From Paucibacter sp. Y2R2-4 (GTDB taxonomy: Bacteria > Pseudomonadota > Gammaproteobacteria > Burkholderiales > Burkholderiaceae_C), in assembly GCF_025717535.1 (NCBI RefSeq), contig NZ_JAJIRO010000001.1, positions 930,001 to 994,000 on the forward strand: DNA of 64,000 nt, written 5' to 3'. Each line of letters begins with the position of its first letter. Position 1 is the stretch's first letter. The notes below the pieces were generated by a model, which searched no databases, was not told the DNA's origin, and was given only the letters and a program-made list of their open reading frames with translations. Both the position numbers and the translations under genes were made by a program. Shown one piece after another: positions 27,533 through 35,114 of this stretch.

Positions 27533-29116
27533 ATGAGCACCTCCTCTTCCGAAGTCGACGCTGGCGCCGCCCTCAGCGAGCGCGTCTCCCTGCACGAGCT
27601 ACTGCTGCTGGCCAGCGTCTTTGTGGTCGCGGCTTGCGGCCTGGTCTATGAGCTCACAGCCGGCGCGCTGGCCAGTTACCTGCTGGGTGACTCGGTGCTG
27701 CAGTTCTCCACCATCATTGGCACCTATCTGTTTGCGATGGGCTTGGGCTCATGGCTGAGCCGCTATCTGAAGCGGCAGCTGGTGGCGCAGTTCCTGAAGA
27801 TTGAGCTGCTGGTAGGACTGGTCGGCGGGCTGATGCCGGCCGCGCTGTTTTTAGCGCACAGCCTCTTGCCTCCTGGACAGTTGGCGGCCTTTCGGGTCTT
27901 GCTCTATGGCTTGGTGCTGCTGGTGGGCGCCTTGGTAGGGCTCGAAATCCCGCTAGTCATGCGCATTCTCAAAAAGCAATTCAGCCAACGCTATGCGCTG
28001 GGCGATCTGGTCTCGCAGGTCTTGACCTTTGACTACTTAGGCGCCTTGGTGGTGGCCTTGGCGTTTCCGCTGCTGCTGGTGCCGCACTTGGGCCTGGTGC
28101 GTACCGGCTTGTTCTTTGGCTTGCTGAACGCCTTGGTGGCGGTGTGGGCGCTCTTTTTGTTCAGGCCGCAGCTACGTGCGTGGCGCAGCCATGCCTGGGC
28201 CTGCGCAGTGACCACAGCCGTTTTGCTGCTGGCCATATTGGGCGCTGATCAGCTGACCACTTGGGCGGAAGAACGCTTTTACGGCGAGCACATCTTGCTG
28301 CGCGAAAGTTCGGACTACCAACGTGTGGTGCTCACTCAGGGCAATGCCGGCGTACGCCTGTTTCTGAACGGAAACCTGCAGTTTCACTCCAAGGATGAAT
28401 ATCGGTATCACGAGGCCTTGGTGCACCCAGCCATGGCCGGCCACGGCGCGCCCAAAAAGGTCTTGGTGCTGGGCGGTGGCGACGGCATGGCGATACGCGA
28501 GATTCTCAAGTACCCCAGCGTCGAGTCCGTCACCCTCGTGGAGCTGGACCCGCACATGACACGTCTTTTCAGCAGCATGCCGCTGCTGCGCAAGCTCAAT
28601 GCCGAGGCCCTGCTCAGCCCCAAGCTGACGATCGTCAACGCCGACGCCTTCGGCTGGCTGGAACAACAAGCCGACAGCTACTTTGATGTGATCGTGATTG
28701 ACTTCCCTGACCCCAGCAATTTCGCTCTGGGCAAGCTCTACACCACCAGTTTTTATCAACTGGTGGACCAGCACCTCGCGGCCGGTGGCTTCGCCGTCGT
28801 ACAAGCCACTTCACCCTTGATCGCGCGGCGTAGTTTCTGGACCGTGGTGAGCACGCTGGAAGCTGCAGGGCTGAGCACCACGCCATATCACGCCCATGTG
28901 CCGAGCTTTGGCGAATGGGGCTTTGTCTTGGCCGGCCGTCGGCCATGGGGGCAGCCTTCTGCCCTGCCGCCGGGCCTGAAGTTCTTGGACTTGGGCGGCA
29001 TGCCGGCGCTGATGAACTTCCCCCCCGATATGGCGCGCCTGCCCACCGGCGTAAACCGACTCTCCAACCAACAACTGGTGCATGAGTTCGAGGTCGAATG
29101 GGGCAAGGTGCACTGA
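27533..29116 (+). CDS. Membrane-embedded spermidine synthase-like aminopropyltransferase
   Basis: This 527-residue protein has an N-terminal integral-membrane half (about 20-245, roughly seven hydrophobic helices, e.g. LVGLVGGLMPAALFLAHSLL) and a C-terminal spermidine-synthase-type methyltransferase fold. The SAM-type motif VLVLGGGDGMAIREI is near 315, then VTLVELDPHMTRLF near 335 and the acidic catalytic motif VIVIDFPDPSNFALGKLY near 390. Soluble SpeE transfers aminopropyl from decarboxylated SAM to putrescine; whether this membrane form uses putrescine is unknown. The stop is directly followed by the next gene's ATG, so the two are cotranslated. speD, source of decarboxylated SAM, lies 4 kb downstream. 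Confidence 0.85.
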   Translation: MSTSSSEVDAGAALSERVSLHELLLLASVFVVAACGLVYELTAGALASYLLGDSVLQFSTIIGTYLFAMGLGSWLSRYLKRQLVAQFLKIELLVGLVGGLMPAALFLAHSLLPPGQLAAFRVLLYGLVLLVGALVGLEIPLVMRILKKQFSQRYALGDLVSQVLTFDYLGALVVALAFPLLLVPHLGLVRTGLFFGLLNALVAVWALFLFRPQLRAWRSHAWACAVTTAVLLLAILGADQLTTWAEERFYGEHILLRESSDYQRVVLTQGNAGVRLFLNGNLQFHSKDEYRYHEALVHPAMAGHGAPKKVLVLGGGDGMAIREILKYPSVESVTLVELDPHMTRLFSSMPLLRKLNAEALLSPKLTIVNADAFGWLEQQADSYFDVIVIDFPDPSNFALGKLYTTSFYQLVDQHLAAGGFAVVQATSPLIARRSFWTVVSTLEAAGLSTTPYHAHVPSFGEWGFVLAGRRPWGQPSALPPGLKFLDLGGMPALMNFPPDMARLPTGVNRLSNQQLVHEFEVEWGKVH

Positions 29117-30724
29117 ATGAGGCGGCGCGATGTCTTGCAAGCCGGCGCCGGCAGCGCCCTGCTCGCCGCCTGTGCGCCGCGCTCAAGCGCCTTTGAACTC
29201 AAGGGGGGGTGGGTCGGGGCCAAGGTGGAGCGCGGTCATCGCTTGCGCCAATCACAGCCTGAACTGAGCGCGCTGCAAGGCGGCCCGATTCGACGTACCC
29301 AAACGCTGATCATCGGTGGCGGCGTGGCGGGCTTGGCTTGCGCGCGTGGTTTGGCGCAGGCCGGCATCGATGATGTCGCAATTCTGGAACTGGAAGACGA
29401 AGCCGGCGGCAACAGTCGCGGCCACCAGATGGGCGGCATGGCCTGCCCTCTGGGGGCTCACTACCTGCCCCTGCCCGGGCCGGAGGCGCCCGCCATCAGC
29501 CAGTTGCTTGAGGAGCTAGGCCTTTCGCGCCAGCACCTGGGCCGCACCGTCTTTGATGAGCGCCATCTCTGCCACAGCCCGCAGGAGCGCCTTCTCTTTC
29601 AAGGCCAATGGCTGGAGGGCCTGCTGCCACCTGCCGAAACTGCCGAGGCGAAGACGCAGTACCAACGCTTTGCTCGCGCCGTTGCCGAGGCCAAGCAGCA
29701 CTTGGGCTTTGCCATCCCCAGCCGCAGCCAGCGCTGGCAGCCTGGCCACGCTGATCTGGACGCTCAGACCTTTGCCCATTGGCTAGACGGACAAGGCCTG
29801 GTCGACGCCGGCCTGCGTTGGTATCTGGACTATTGCTGCCGCGACGACTTTGGTGCCGACGCGGCCACCGTTTCGGCTTGGGCCGGCATTCATTACTTCG
29901 CCAGCCGACACGGCTTTCACCCACCCGGCAGCGATGAGAGCACCGAGCGTGAAGCGGTGCTGACCTGGCCCGAAGGCAATGCTTGGTTGACACGTCGCAT
30001 GGCACAGGCCCTGGGCGAGCGCATCCATTGCGGGCTCACCGTGTTGCGCGTCGAGTCCGCTCGGCATGAAGTGCGGGCTCTGGTGTGGAACGAGGCCTCA
30101 CAGAGCCCGGAGCATTGGGTCGCCCAAGCGTTGGTGCTGGCCACGCCGCTTTTCGTCGCCAAGCGATTGCTGGGTGATGCCGCGCCAGCAGCACTTCGCA
30201 GCGCCGCCGATCAACTGCGTTATGCCCCTTGGCTGGTGGCGAATCTGCAGCTCAAAGGCCCGCTGCTGCAGCGCGTGGGCGCGCCACCGGCTTGGGACAA
30301 TGTGATCTACGGCCGAGAGAGTCTGGGCTATGTGGACGCCATGCACCAAAGCCTGCGGCCGCAGCCCGGCCCCACCGTCTTGACGGCCTACTGGGCCCTG
30401 CCCCAAGCCCGCCGAACGGAGCTCTATCAACAGCCCTGGTCCTTTTGGTTTTGGCAACTGCTGCAGCAATGGAGTGATGCCCACCCGGACTTACTGCAGC
30501 AGCTCGAACGCGCGGACTTGATGCGCTGGGGTCATGCGATGAGCATTCCGGTGCCCGGCCTGCGAAGTTCTGAGGCCTTGGCCAGCTTGTGCGAAGCCCA
30601 TGGACGGATTCACTTCGCCCACAGCGACTTGGCGAGCTACTCGGTTTTTGAGGAGGCCTACAGCGCTGGCCACCGAGTTGCGAGCCGACTCAAAACCAAA
30701 TTTCACGGCTCCTCGCAGGCATGA
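29117..30724 (+). CDS. Tat-exported lipoprotein FAD amine-oxidase-like oxidoreductase
   Basis: This 535-residue protein starts MRRRDVLQAGAGSALLAACA: a twin-arginine motif followed by a lipobox-like LAAC, so it is probably exported folded with FAD and lipid-anchored. An FAD-binding Rossmann segment TLIIGGGVAGLACARGLA (about 63-80) and EAGGNSRG near 100 place it with flavin monoamine/polyamine oxidases and related NAD(P)/FAD oxidoreductases. The C terminus (SYSVFEEAYSAGHRVASRL) resembles the FAD-closing helix of that group. It abuts the spermidine-synthase-like gene without a gap, so its substrate may be a polyamine or a product of that enzyme. This is inference. Confidence 0.8.
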   Translation: MRRRDVLQAGAGSALLAACAPRSSAFELKGGWVGAKVERGHRLRQSQPELSALQGGPIRRTQTLIIGGGVAGLACARGLAQAGIDDVAILELEDEAGGNSRGHQMGGMACPLGAHYLPLPGPEAPAISQLLEELGLSRQHLGRTVFDERHLCHSPQERLLFQGQWLEGLLPPAETAEAKTQYQRFARAVAEAKQHLGFAIPSRSQRWQPGHADLDAQTFAHWLDGQGLVDAGLRWYLDYCCRDDFGADAATVSAWAGIHYFASRHGFHPPGSDESTEREAVLTWPEGNAWLTRRMAQALGERIHCGLTVLRVESARHEVRALVWNEASQSPEHWVAQALVLATPLFVAKRLLGDAAPAALRSAADQLRYAPWLVANLQLKGPLLQRVGAPPAWDNVIYGRESLGYVDAMHQSLRPQPGPTVLTAYWALPQARRTELYQQPWSFWFWQLLQQWSDAHPDLLQQLERADLMRWGHAMSIPVPGLRSSEALASLCEAHGRIHFAHSDLASYSVFEEAYSAGHRVASRLKTKFHGSSQA

Positions 30725-30830
30725 ATTGAGTTGTCGCTTTTCTGCAGCGACTCGGCGAACCCCGTAAAAACCCTTTGGTAGTATGCGCACCTCCTCAAAG
30801 GGAGGAGTTCACTCAATTGAAGTACAAATC

Positions 30831-31361
30831 ATGAAAAAAATTATTGCTCTGGCCGCACTGGCCCTGATCGCCGCCACCGCATCTGCCGCTGAACAAGGCA
30901 TTTATGTCGGTGGTGACATCGGCTCCACAAAATTCGAATCCGGCGGCGAGTCGGAAAACAAGACCAGCTTCGGCGCCACTTTGGGCTACACGCTCAACGA
31001 CAACGTCGCTTTTGAACTGCAAGTTCGCCGCCTTGGCGAGTGGAAGATCGAGGGCTCGACCGTGACGGCCAATGCCGTTCAGGCCTCGATTCTGGGCATC
31101 TTGCCGATTGCCAACGGCTTCTCCGTCTATGGCCGCTTGGGCTATGGTCGCAATTCGCTGGACGTCAGCTACGCCAAGACCAATATCTCAGTGAACAACA
31201 ATGAGTTCCTGGTCGGCGCTGGCGCCGCCTATCACTTCACCAAGAACCTGAGCGCGCGCGCTGAGTACAGCTACCTTGGCGAGAACAAAATTGGTTCGGG
31301 CAAAGATGAAGTGAAAGTGAAGATCAGCCAGTTCAATCTGGGCGTGAACTACGCTTTCTGA
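30831..31361 (+). CDS. Outer-membrane beta-barrel protein (OmpA-like porin family)
   Basis: This 176-residue protein has a signal peptide (MKKIIALAALALIAATASA) and eight amphipathic strands typical of small outer-membrane barrels (GIYVGGDIGSTKFE, FGATLGYTLNDNVAFELQVRR, FSVYGRLGYGRNSL, LSARAEYSYLG). It ends in Phe (FNLGVNYAF), as outer-membrane proteins do for BAM recognition. The ATG at 30831 is used. A GGAGGAG in a 5'-UTR hairpin lies about 22 bases upstream, too far to be a normal ribosome-binding site. A strong terminator follows. Confidence 0.88.
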   Translation: MKKIIALAALALIAATASAAEQGIYVGGDIGSTKFESGGESENKTSFGATLGYTLNDNVAFELQVRRLGEWKIEGSTVTANAVQASILGILPIANGFSVYGRLGYGRNSLDVSYAKTNISVNNNEFLVGAGAAYHFTKNLSARAEYSYLGENKIGSGKDEVKVKISQFNLGVNYAF

Positions 31362-31386
31362 TCCTTTCGAGCTTGATGAAGTCGAA

Positions 31387-31413
31387 GGGCCCCGTCTCGA
31401 TGGGGCCCTTTTT
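31387..31413 (+). terminator. Intrinsic terminator after the outer-membrane barrel gene
   Basis: GGGCCCC (31387-31393) pairs with GGGGCCC (31402-31408) with an 8-base loop, followed by five T. Confidence 0.88.
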
Positions 31414-31503
31414 CATGGTCTTTGCACCTATTGGCTCAGCATGTCGAACGGATCTCAGGCCGCCAAGCAGTAACAACTGACGACAGGGATGGTCAGACTG
31501 AAC

Positions 31504-32586
31504 TCAAGCCAAGACCAAAGCCGCGGCCCGCAAGTAACGCGCATCGCCATAGACTCGCATTTCCTCACGGCAGGCATGAACCAACTTGATAGCGTGGTCG
31601 TCGCTTGAAGCGAGCGCAGCGCGGATCAAGACAGGCCAGTTGAGCTCTTCGTCTGACAACGATGATTCGAGAGATGGGCGCTGCTGTACGCGGCCGGCCA
31701 TATAGGCCGCCACAAAGGCTTGAACCAGCAGGTGCTGCACACTTGGATCGTCCTGTACGCCCGAAGGCAGCCAAGCCATCAAGACCCGCAAGGCGCGCAG
31801 ACCCGTGATCATGTGCAGCACGGTGAAGTTGCCACTGACCAGGTAGTAGCCCAAGGCCAGACTCGCCAAATCGGCCACCAAGGCGCGCAAATCGGCCCGA
31901 AGCGGCAAGCGCGGCGCCAAGTCCCAATAGAGGGGCTGAGCACTCGCCTCCATCATTCGCAAAAAGATCAGCGGCGCTTCGCTGCGCCAGCCCCGACTGC
32001 CCTCTTGCAATTGTTGGGACCAGTCTGAAAGACTCAGCAAAGGCTCAGGCCGGGCAGGCGCCACAGCGTCGGGCAAGCGCTGCCAACGGCTGGCCCAATA
32101 GGCCAGAGCCGAAGCCAACTCGGCCCGTTGCTCGGCGCCTGACAAGTCGCCACCCTCCACCGCATGGGCCACTCGAATGGCCCCGTGAAAAGCCACTGCC
32201 GTCAGTCCCGGCAACAAGGTCGGAAGCGCCTGACTCAAGACTTCATCAAGGCCTTGCGTCGCCAGCTGCCGCTCGAAGCTGGCCCGTAGATCGGCGAAAC
32301 ATTCGGGTCGACCGAGTGCCAAGCGCCAATCCTCTAGCGCCCGGCCTTGCGCCGGCGCCAAGCGCCCTTGGAAGCGCTGGATGTAGAGCTCAAAGAACAC
32401 TTGCATCTGCGCTTCATCAGCGCCCATGCTGTGCAAAGCCTGCAAGGCCATGGGCAGATGGCTGCTCAACTGATCGTCGTACTCCGGCGGGTAGATCGAA
32501 CTGCGCTGCAGCCACGCGTGCAGATCGCTGGCTGCTGGAGTGGCCGGAGCCTGAACGGCGAGGCAAGCGTGGATTGAAGCGCTCAT
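31504..32586 (-). CDS. Questin-oxidase-like family protein (DUF4243)
   Basis: This 360-residue soluble protein of the questin oxidase family (PF14027) is related to fungal enzymes that open the anthraquinone ring of questin. Family features include a His-rich N-terminal SSHLPMALQAL region near 43, PGLTAVAFHGAIRVAHAVE near 128, NFTVLHMITGLRALR near 252 and SSDDHAIKLVHACREEM near 328, with conserved His residues that may bind metal or flavin. It is divergent from soxR, and a SoxR box lies between them, so it is likely induced by redox-cycling compounds. Confidence 0.8.
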   Translation of the reverse strand: MSASIHACLAVQAPATPAASDLHAWLQRSSIYPPEYDDQLSSHLPMALQALHSMGADEAQMQVFFELYIQRFQGRLAPAQGRALEDWRLALGRPECFADLRASFERQLATQGLDEVLSQALPTLLPGLTAVAFHGAIRVAHAVEGGDLSGAEQRAELASALAYWASRWQRLPDAVAPARPEPLLSLSDWSQQLQEGSRGWRSEAPLIFLRMMEASAQPLYWDLAPRLPLRADLRALVADLASLALGYYLVSGNFTVLHMITGLRALRVLMAWLPSGVQDDPSVQHLLVQAFVAAYMAGRVQQRPSLESSLSDEELNWPVLIRAALASSDDHAIKLVHACREEMRVYGDARYLRAAALVLA

Positions 32587-32627
32587 GATGGGATGGGCTT
32601 GAGTAATACAAGGCCTCTATACTGAAA

Positions 32628-32645
32628 GTTCAAGTGAACTTGAAG
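32628..32645. promoter_or_regulatory. SoxR box between the questin-oxidase-like gene and soxR
   Basis: GTTCAAGTGAACTTGAAG matches the 18-bp SoxR operator consensus CCTCAAGTTAACTTGAGG at most positions, including CAAGT and ACTTGA. On the minus strand a TTGACT -35 at 32649-32644 overlaps its edge and AT-rich -10 candidates lie at 32623-32616. SoxR operators normally sit between -35 and -10, so the questin-oxidase-like gene is the likely activated target. Confidence 0.75.
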
Positions 32646-32666
32646 TCAAGCAAAAATTGCTGCCCC

Positions 32667-33263
32667 GTGAAGAACACCGAATCCCCGTCCAATCCAGCCG
32701 CGCGTATTCGTGAACTTGCCCAAGCCCAAGACCGACTCCCCATCGGTGAAGTGGTGCGGCGCAGCGGTATTGCGGCCAGCACCTTGCGCTTTTACGAAGA
32801 GGCTGGCCTTCTGTTGAGCCTGCGCAGCGACAGCGGGCGCCGCCACTATGCACGCAGTGATTTGCGCCGGCTGGCCTTCATTCGAGCCGCGCAAACGGTG
32901 GGTCTGAGCCTGGACGATATTCGCGCGGCACTGGATCAGCTGCCAGAGTCTCGAACGCCTACGGCAGCAGACTGGGAACGCTTGTCAAAATCATGGCGCC
33001 CCCTGCTCGACCAACGCATCGCGGAGCTTGTTCAGTTGCGCGACACCTTGAGCTCTTGCATTGGCTGCGGCTGCCTGTCCTTGAGCAAATGCAAGCTCTA
33101 CAACCCCTGCGACCTGGCAGCGCAACGCGGCGCCGGCGCCCGCTACCTCTTGGGAGATCGCGCACAAGAAGTGCTGGCGGAACTCAGCCCTCTTGATCCG
33201 GCCCCGGCCTCAAGCCGCGCTGCAAGGCCTGGCGCTGCACCTGCTCGGGCGAAAAAGCGCTGA
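32667..33263 (+). CDS. soxR: Redox-sensing transcriptional activator SoxR
   Basis: This is a MerR-family [2Fe-2S] sensor of 198 residues. A winged-helix DNA-binding domain (about 27-95, IGEVVRRSGIAASTLRFYEEAGLL) and a dimerisation helix precede the cluster-binding loop CIGCGCLSLSKC (Cys-X2-Cys-X-Cys-X5-Cys), diagnostic of SoxR. A GTG start at 32667 is preferred because the upstream GTG at 32634 lies within the SoxR box. Outside enteric bacteria SoxR usually controls a few genes for quinone or phenazine handling directly. The C-terminal 26 codons overlap speD on the other strand. Confidence 0.92.
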   Translation: MKNTESPSNPAARIRELAQAQDRLPIGEVVRRSGIAASTLRFYEEAGLLLSLRSDSGRRHYARSDLRRLAFIRAAQTVGLSLDDIRAALDQLPESRTPTAADWERLSKSWRPLLDQRIAELVQLRDTLSSCIGCGCLSLSKCKLYNPCDLAAQRGAGARYLLGDRAQEVLAELSPLDPAPASSRAARPGAAPARAKKR

Positions 33264-33594
33264 TCATGCGCAGCATCAGCGCTTCAGCGCGCTCGCTGTT
33301 GTCGGCGCCCAGATTGCAGACATAGACATCCAGGGTCACCCCACCCAACTCGGGCCAGGTGTGCACCGCCAAATGCGACTCGGCCAGCAAGACCACGCCG
33401 GTGATGCCGGACTGGTCCTGGCCGCCAGCGGTGGTTTGCAAGGGCTCGAAGCGATGAAACAACTCGGCCACGGCCCCCAGACCCGCCCCCAGGACAGCGT
33501 CCAGACACAAGTCTCTCAGCGCAGCCGGGTCCAACATCAATGGCGAGTCGGCGCGGACGCCGCGCAGATCCGCCGTCAGGTGCAAACCTTGCAC
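33184..33594 (-). CDS. speD: S-adenosylmethionine decarboxylase proenzyme (SpeD family)
   Basis: This pyruvoyl enzyme makes decarboxylated SAM, the aminopropyl donor for spermidine synthesis. The 136-residue proenzyme has the processing and active-site motif LAESHLAVHTWPE near residue 71 (cleavage before Ser, with catalytic His and Cys in LDVYVCNLG near 92), as in the small bacterial class. It lies 6 bases downstream of moaD on the same strand, at the end of the alaA/C-hom-thrC-moeA-moaD string. Its 3' 80 bases overlap the 3' end of soxR in antisense. Confidence 0.9.
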   Translation of the reverse strand: MQGLHLTADLRGVRADSPLMLDPAALRDLCLDAVLGAGLGAVAELFHRFEPLQTTAGGQDQSGITGVVLLAESHLAVHTWPELGGVTLDVYVCNLGADNSERAEALMLRMISAFSPEQVQRQALQRGLRPGPDQEG

Positions 33595-33600
33595 GCTGCC

Positions 33601-33870
33601 TCAGCCGCCAGTCACAGGCGGGAAGAAAGCCACTTCGGCGCCGTCGCTCAGCACGGCATCCTCTTTGCAGAGCTGCTGATTCAGCGCGCTGCGCACCGCG
33701 CGCCCCCGCGCCAACAACTCAGCATGATCGGCGGAGCGGCTCTGCAAAAGCTCGCGCAATTGACCCACCGTGGTGCCGGCAGGCAGCTCCAACACTTCAG
33801 CAGTACCCAGCCGCTCACGCAAGGAGGCGAAGAAACGCAAGTTCACCTTGATCAACGCAGTGGAGCTCAT
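33601..33870 (-). CDS. moaD: Molybdopterin synthase sulfur-carrier subunit MoaD
   Basis: MoaD is the ubiquitin-fold sulfur carrier of molybdopterin synthase; its C-terminal Gly-Gly is adenylated and thiocarboxylated. This 89-residue protein has the beta-grasp pattern (KVNLRFFASLRERLG, AEVAFFPPVTGG) and ends in GG, as required. It overlaps the moeA stop by four bases (ATGA) and is followed by speD rather than moaE. Confidence 0.93.
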   Translation of the reverse strand: MSSTALIKVNLRFFASLRERLGTAEVLELPAGTTVGQLRELLQSRSADHAELLARGRAVRSALNQQLCKEDAVLSDGAEVAFFPPVTGG

Positions 33871-35114
33871 TGCAACAACTCCGACATCGGCAGATACCGC
33901 ACCATCTGGCCGGGCTCAATGGCTTGGCCAGCGGGGTTGTCGAGCAGGCCGTCGGCCCAAACGGTGGAGGTCAAAACTCCAGAGCTTTGATTGGGGAACA
34001 GCTCCAGCCCACCGGCCTCATTCAAGCGAACCCGCAAGAATTCGCGCCGACGATCCGGCTTGGGCCAGGCGAAATCAGCCCGCAGCATGAAGCCACGCGG
34101 CGCCAAGCGCGTCGCGCCTTGCAAACGCAGAATCACCGGGCGCACCAACAAGGCGAAGGTCACAAAGCTTGACACCGGATTGCCCGGTAGGCCCATGAAC
34201 CAAGCGCCCCCTTCCGCCGAATTGACCCGGCCGAAAGCCAGGGGCTTGCCGGGCTTGATGGCGATCTGCCAGAGGTCCAACAGCCCTTCGGCCTGCACTG
34301 CGGGACGTAAATGATCCTCTTCACCGACCGAGACGCCGCCCGAGGTGATGATGAGGTCGGAGCGCGCCGCCGCTTCGCGCAAGGCGGCTCGGGTGGCGTC
34401 CAAGCGATCGGGCACGATGCCCAGATCAACCACCTCGCAACCCAAGCCTTGCAGCATGGCGCGCAAGGTGAAGCGATTCGAGTTGTAGATGGCACCCGGC
34501 TTGAGTGGCTCGCCGGGCATCACCAACTCATCGCCGGTTGAAAACAAGGCCACGCGCGGACGCCGCGCCACTTGCAACTGAGCCGCGCCGACGGTGGCGG
34601 CCAGTCCCAGCGCAGCCGCATCCAAGCGGGCTCCGGCAGCCATGACGGCGCGGCCTTGCTGCACGTCTTCGCCGCGGCGACGAATCCACTGCCCGGCTTG
34701 CACCGCGGCATTGACACGCACGCTGCCCAGGCCCTCTCCGGCCACCGACTCGCATTGTTCTTGCATCACCACCGCATCGGCGCCAATCGGAATCTGCGCG
34801 CCGGTGAAGATGCGTGCCGCCGTGCCGGCTTGATGCACGGCGCCCACCACCCCGGCTGGCACCCGTTGCGCCACCGGCAGCAGCGTGCCGGCCTGCGTCA
34901 CATCGGCGGCGCACAGGGCATAGCCGTCCATGCTGGTGTTGTCGGCTGGGGGCACATCGAGCTGCGAGACCACATCGGCGGCCAAGACACGGCCCAGGCA
35001 TTCCGCCGTGGACAGGGTCTCGGTCTGCGCCAGTGGCGCGACGGAACTCAAAAGGCGCTGCAAAGCCTCATCGAGACTCTGCATCGGCGCACGCGGCTGA
35101 GAAGGTTCAGACAT
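33867..35114 (-). CDS. moeA: Molybdopterin molybdotransferase MoeA (copy 1)
   Basis: MoeA inserts molybdate into adenylylated molybdopterin. The 415-residue protein has DVPPADNTSMDGYAL near 65, ARIFTGAQIPIGADAVVMQE near 115, VALFSTGDELVMPG near 190, IITSGGVSVGEEDHL near 260 and FMGLPGNPVSSFV near 310, all family hallmarks, then the beta C-terminal domain. The ATG at 35114 is used and overlaps the thrC stop by 8 bases; a TTG at 35123 is an alternative. A second copy is at 59865. Confidence 0.95.
   Translation of the reverse strand: MSEPSQPRAPMQSLDEALQRLLSSVAPLAQTETLSTAECLGRVLAADVVSQLDVPPADNTSMDGYALCAADVTQAGTLLPVAQRVPAGVVGAVHQAGTAARIFTGAQIPIGADAVVMQEQCESVAGEGLGSVRVNAAVQAGQWIRRRGEDVQQGRAVMAAGARLDAAALGLAATVGAAQLQVARRPRVALFSTGDELVMPGEPLKPGAIYNSNRFTLRAMLQGLGCEVVDLGIVPDRLDATRAALREAAARSDLIITSGGVSVGEEDHLRPAVQAEGLLDLWQIAIKPGKPLAFGRVNSAEGGAWFMGLPGNPVSSFVTFALLVRPVILRLQGATRLAPRGFMLRADFAWPKPDRRREFLRVRLNEAGGLELFPNQSSGVLTSTVWADGLLDNPAGQAIEPGQMVRYLPMSELLQ

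Noticed and set aside
32634-32666. Upstream GTG start for soxR
   Set aside because: It lies inside the SoxR box, and the added residues are not part of the SoxR family.
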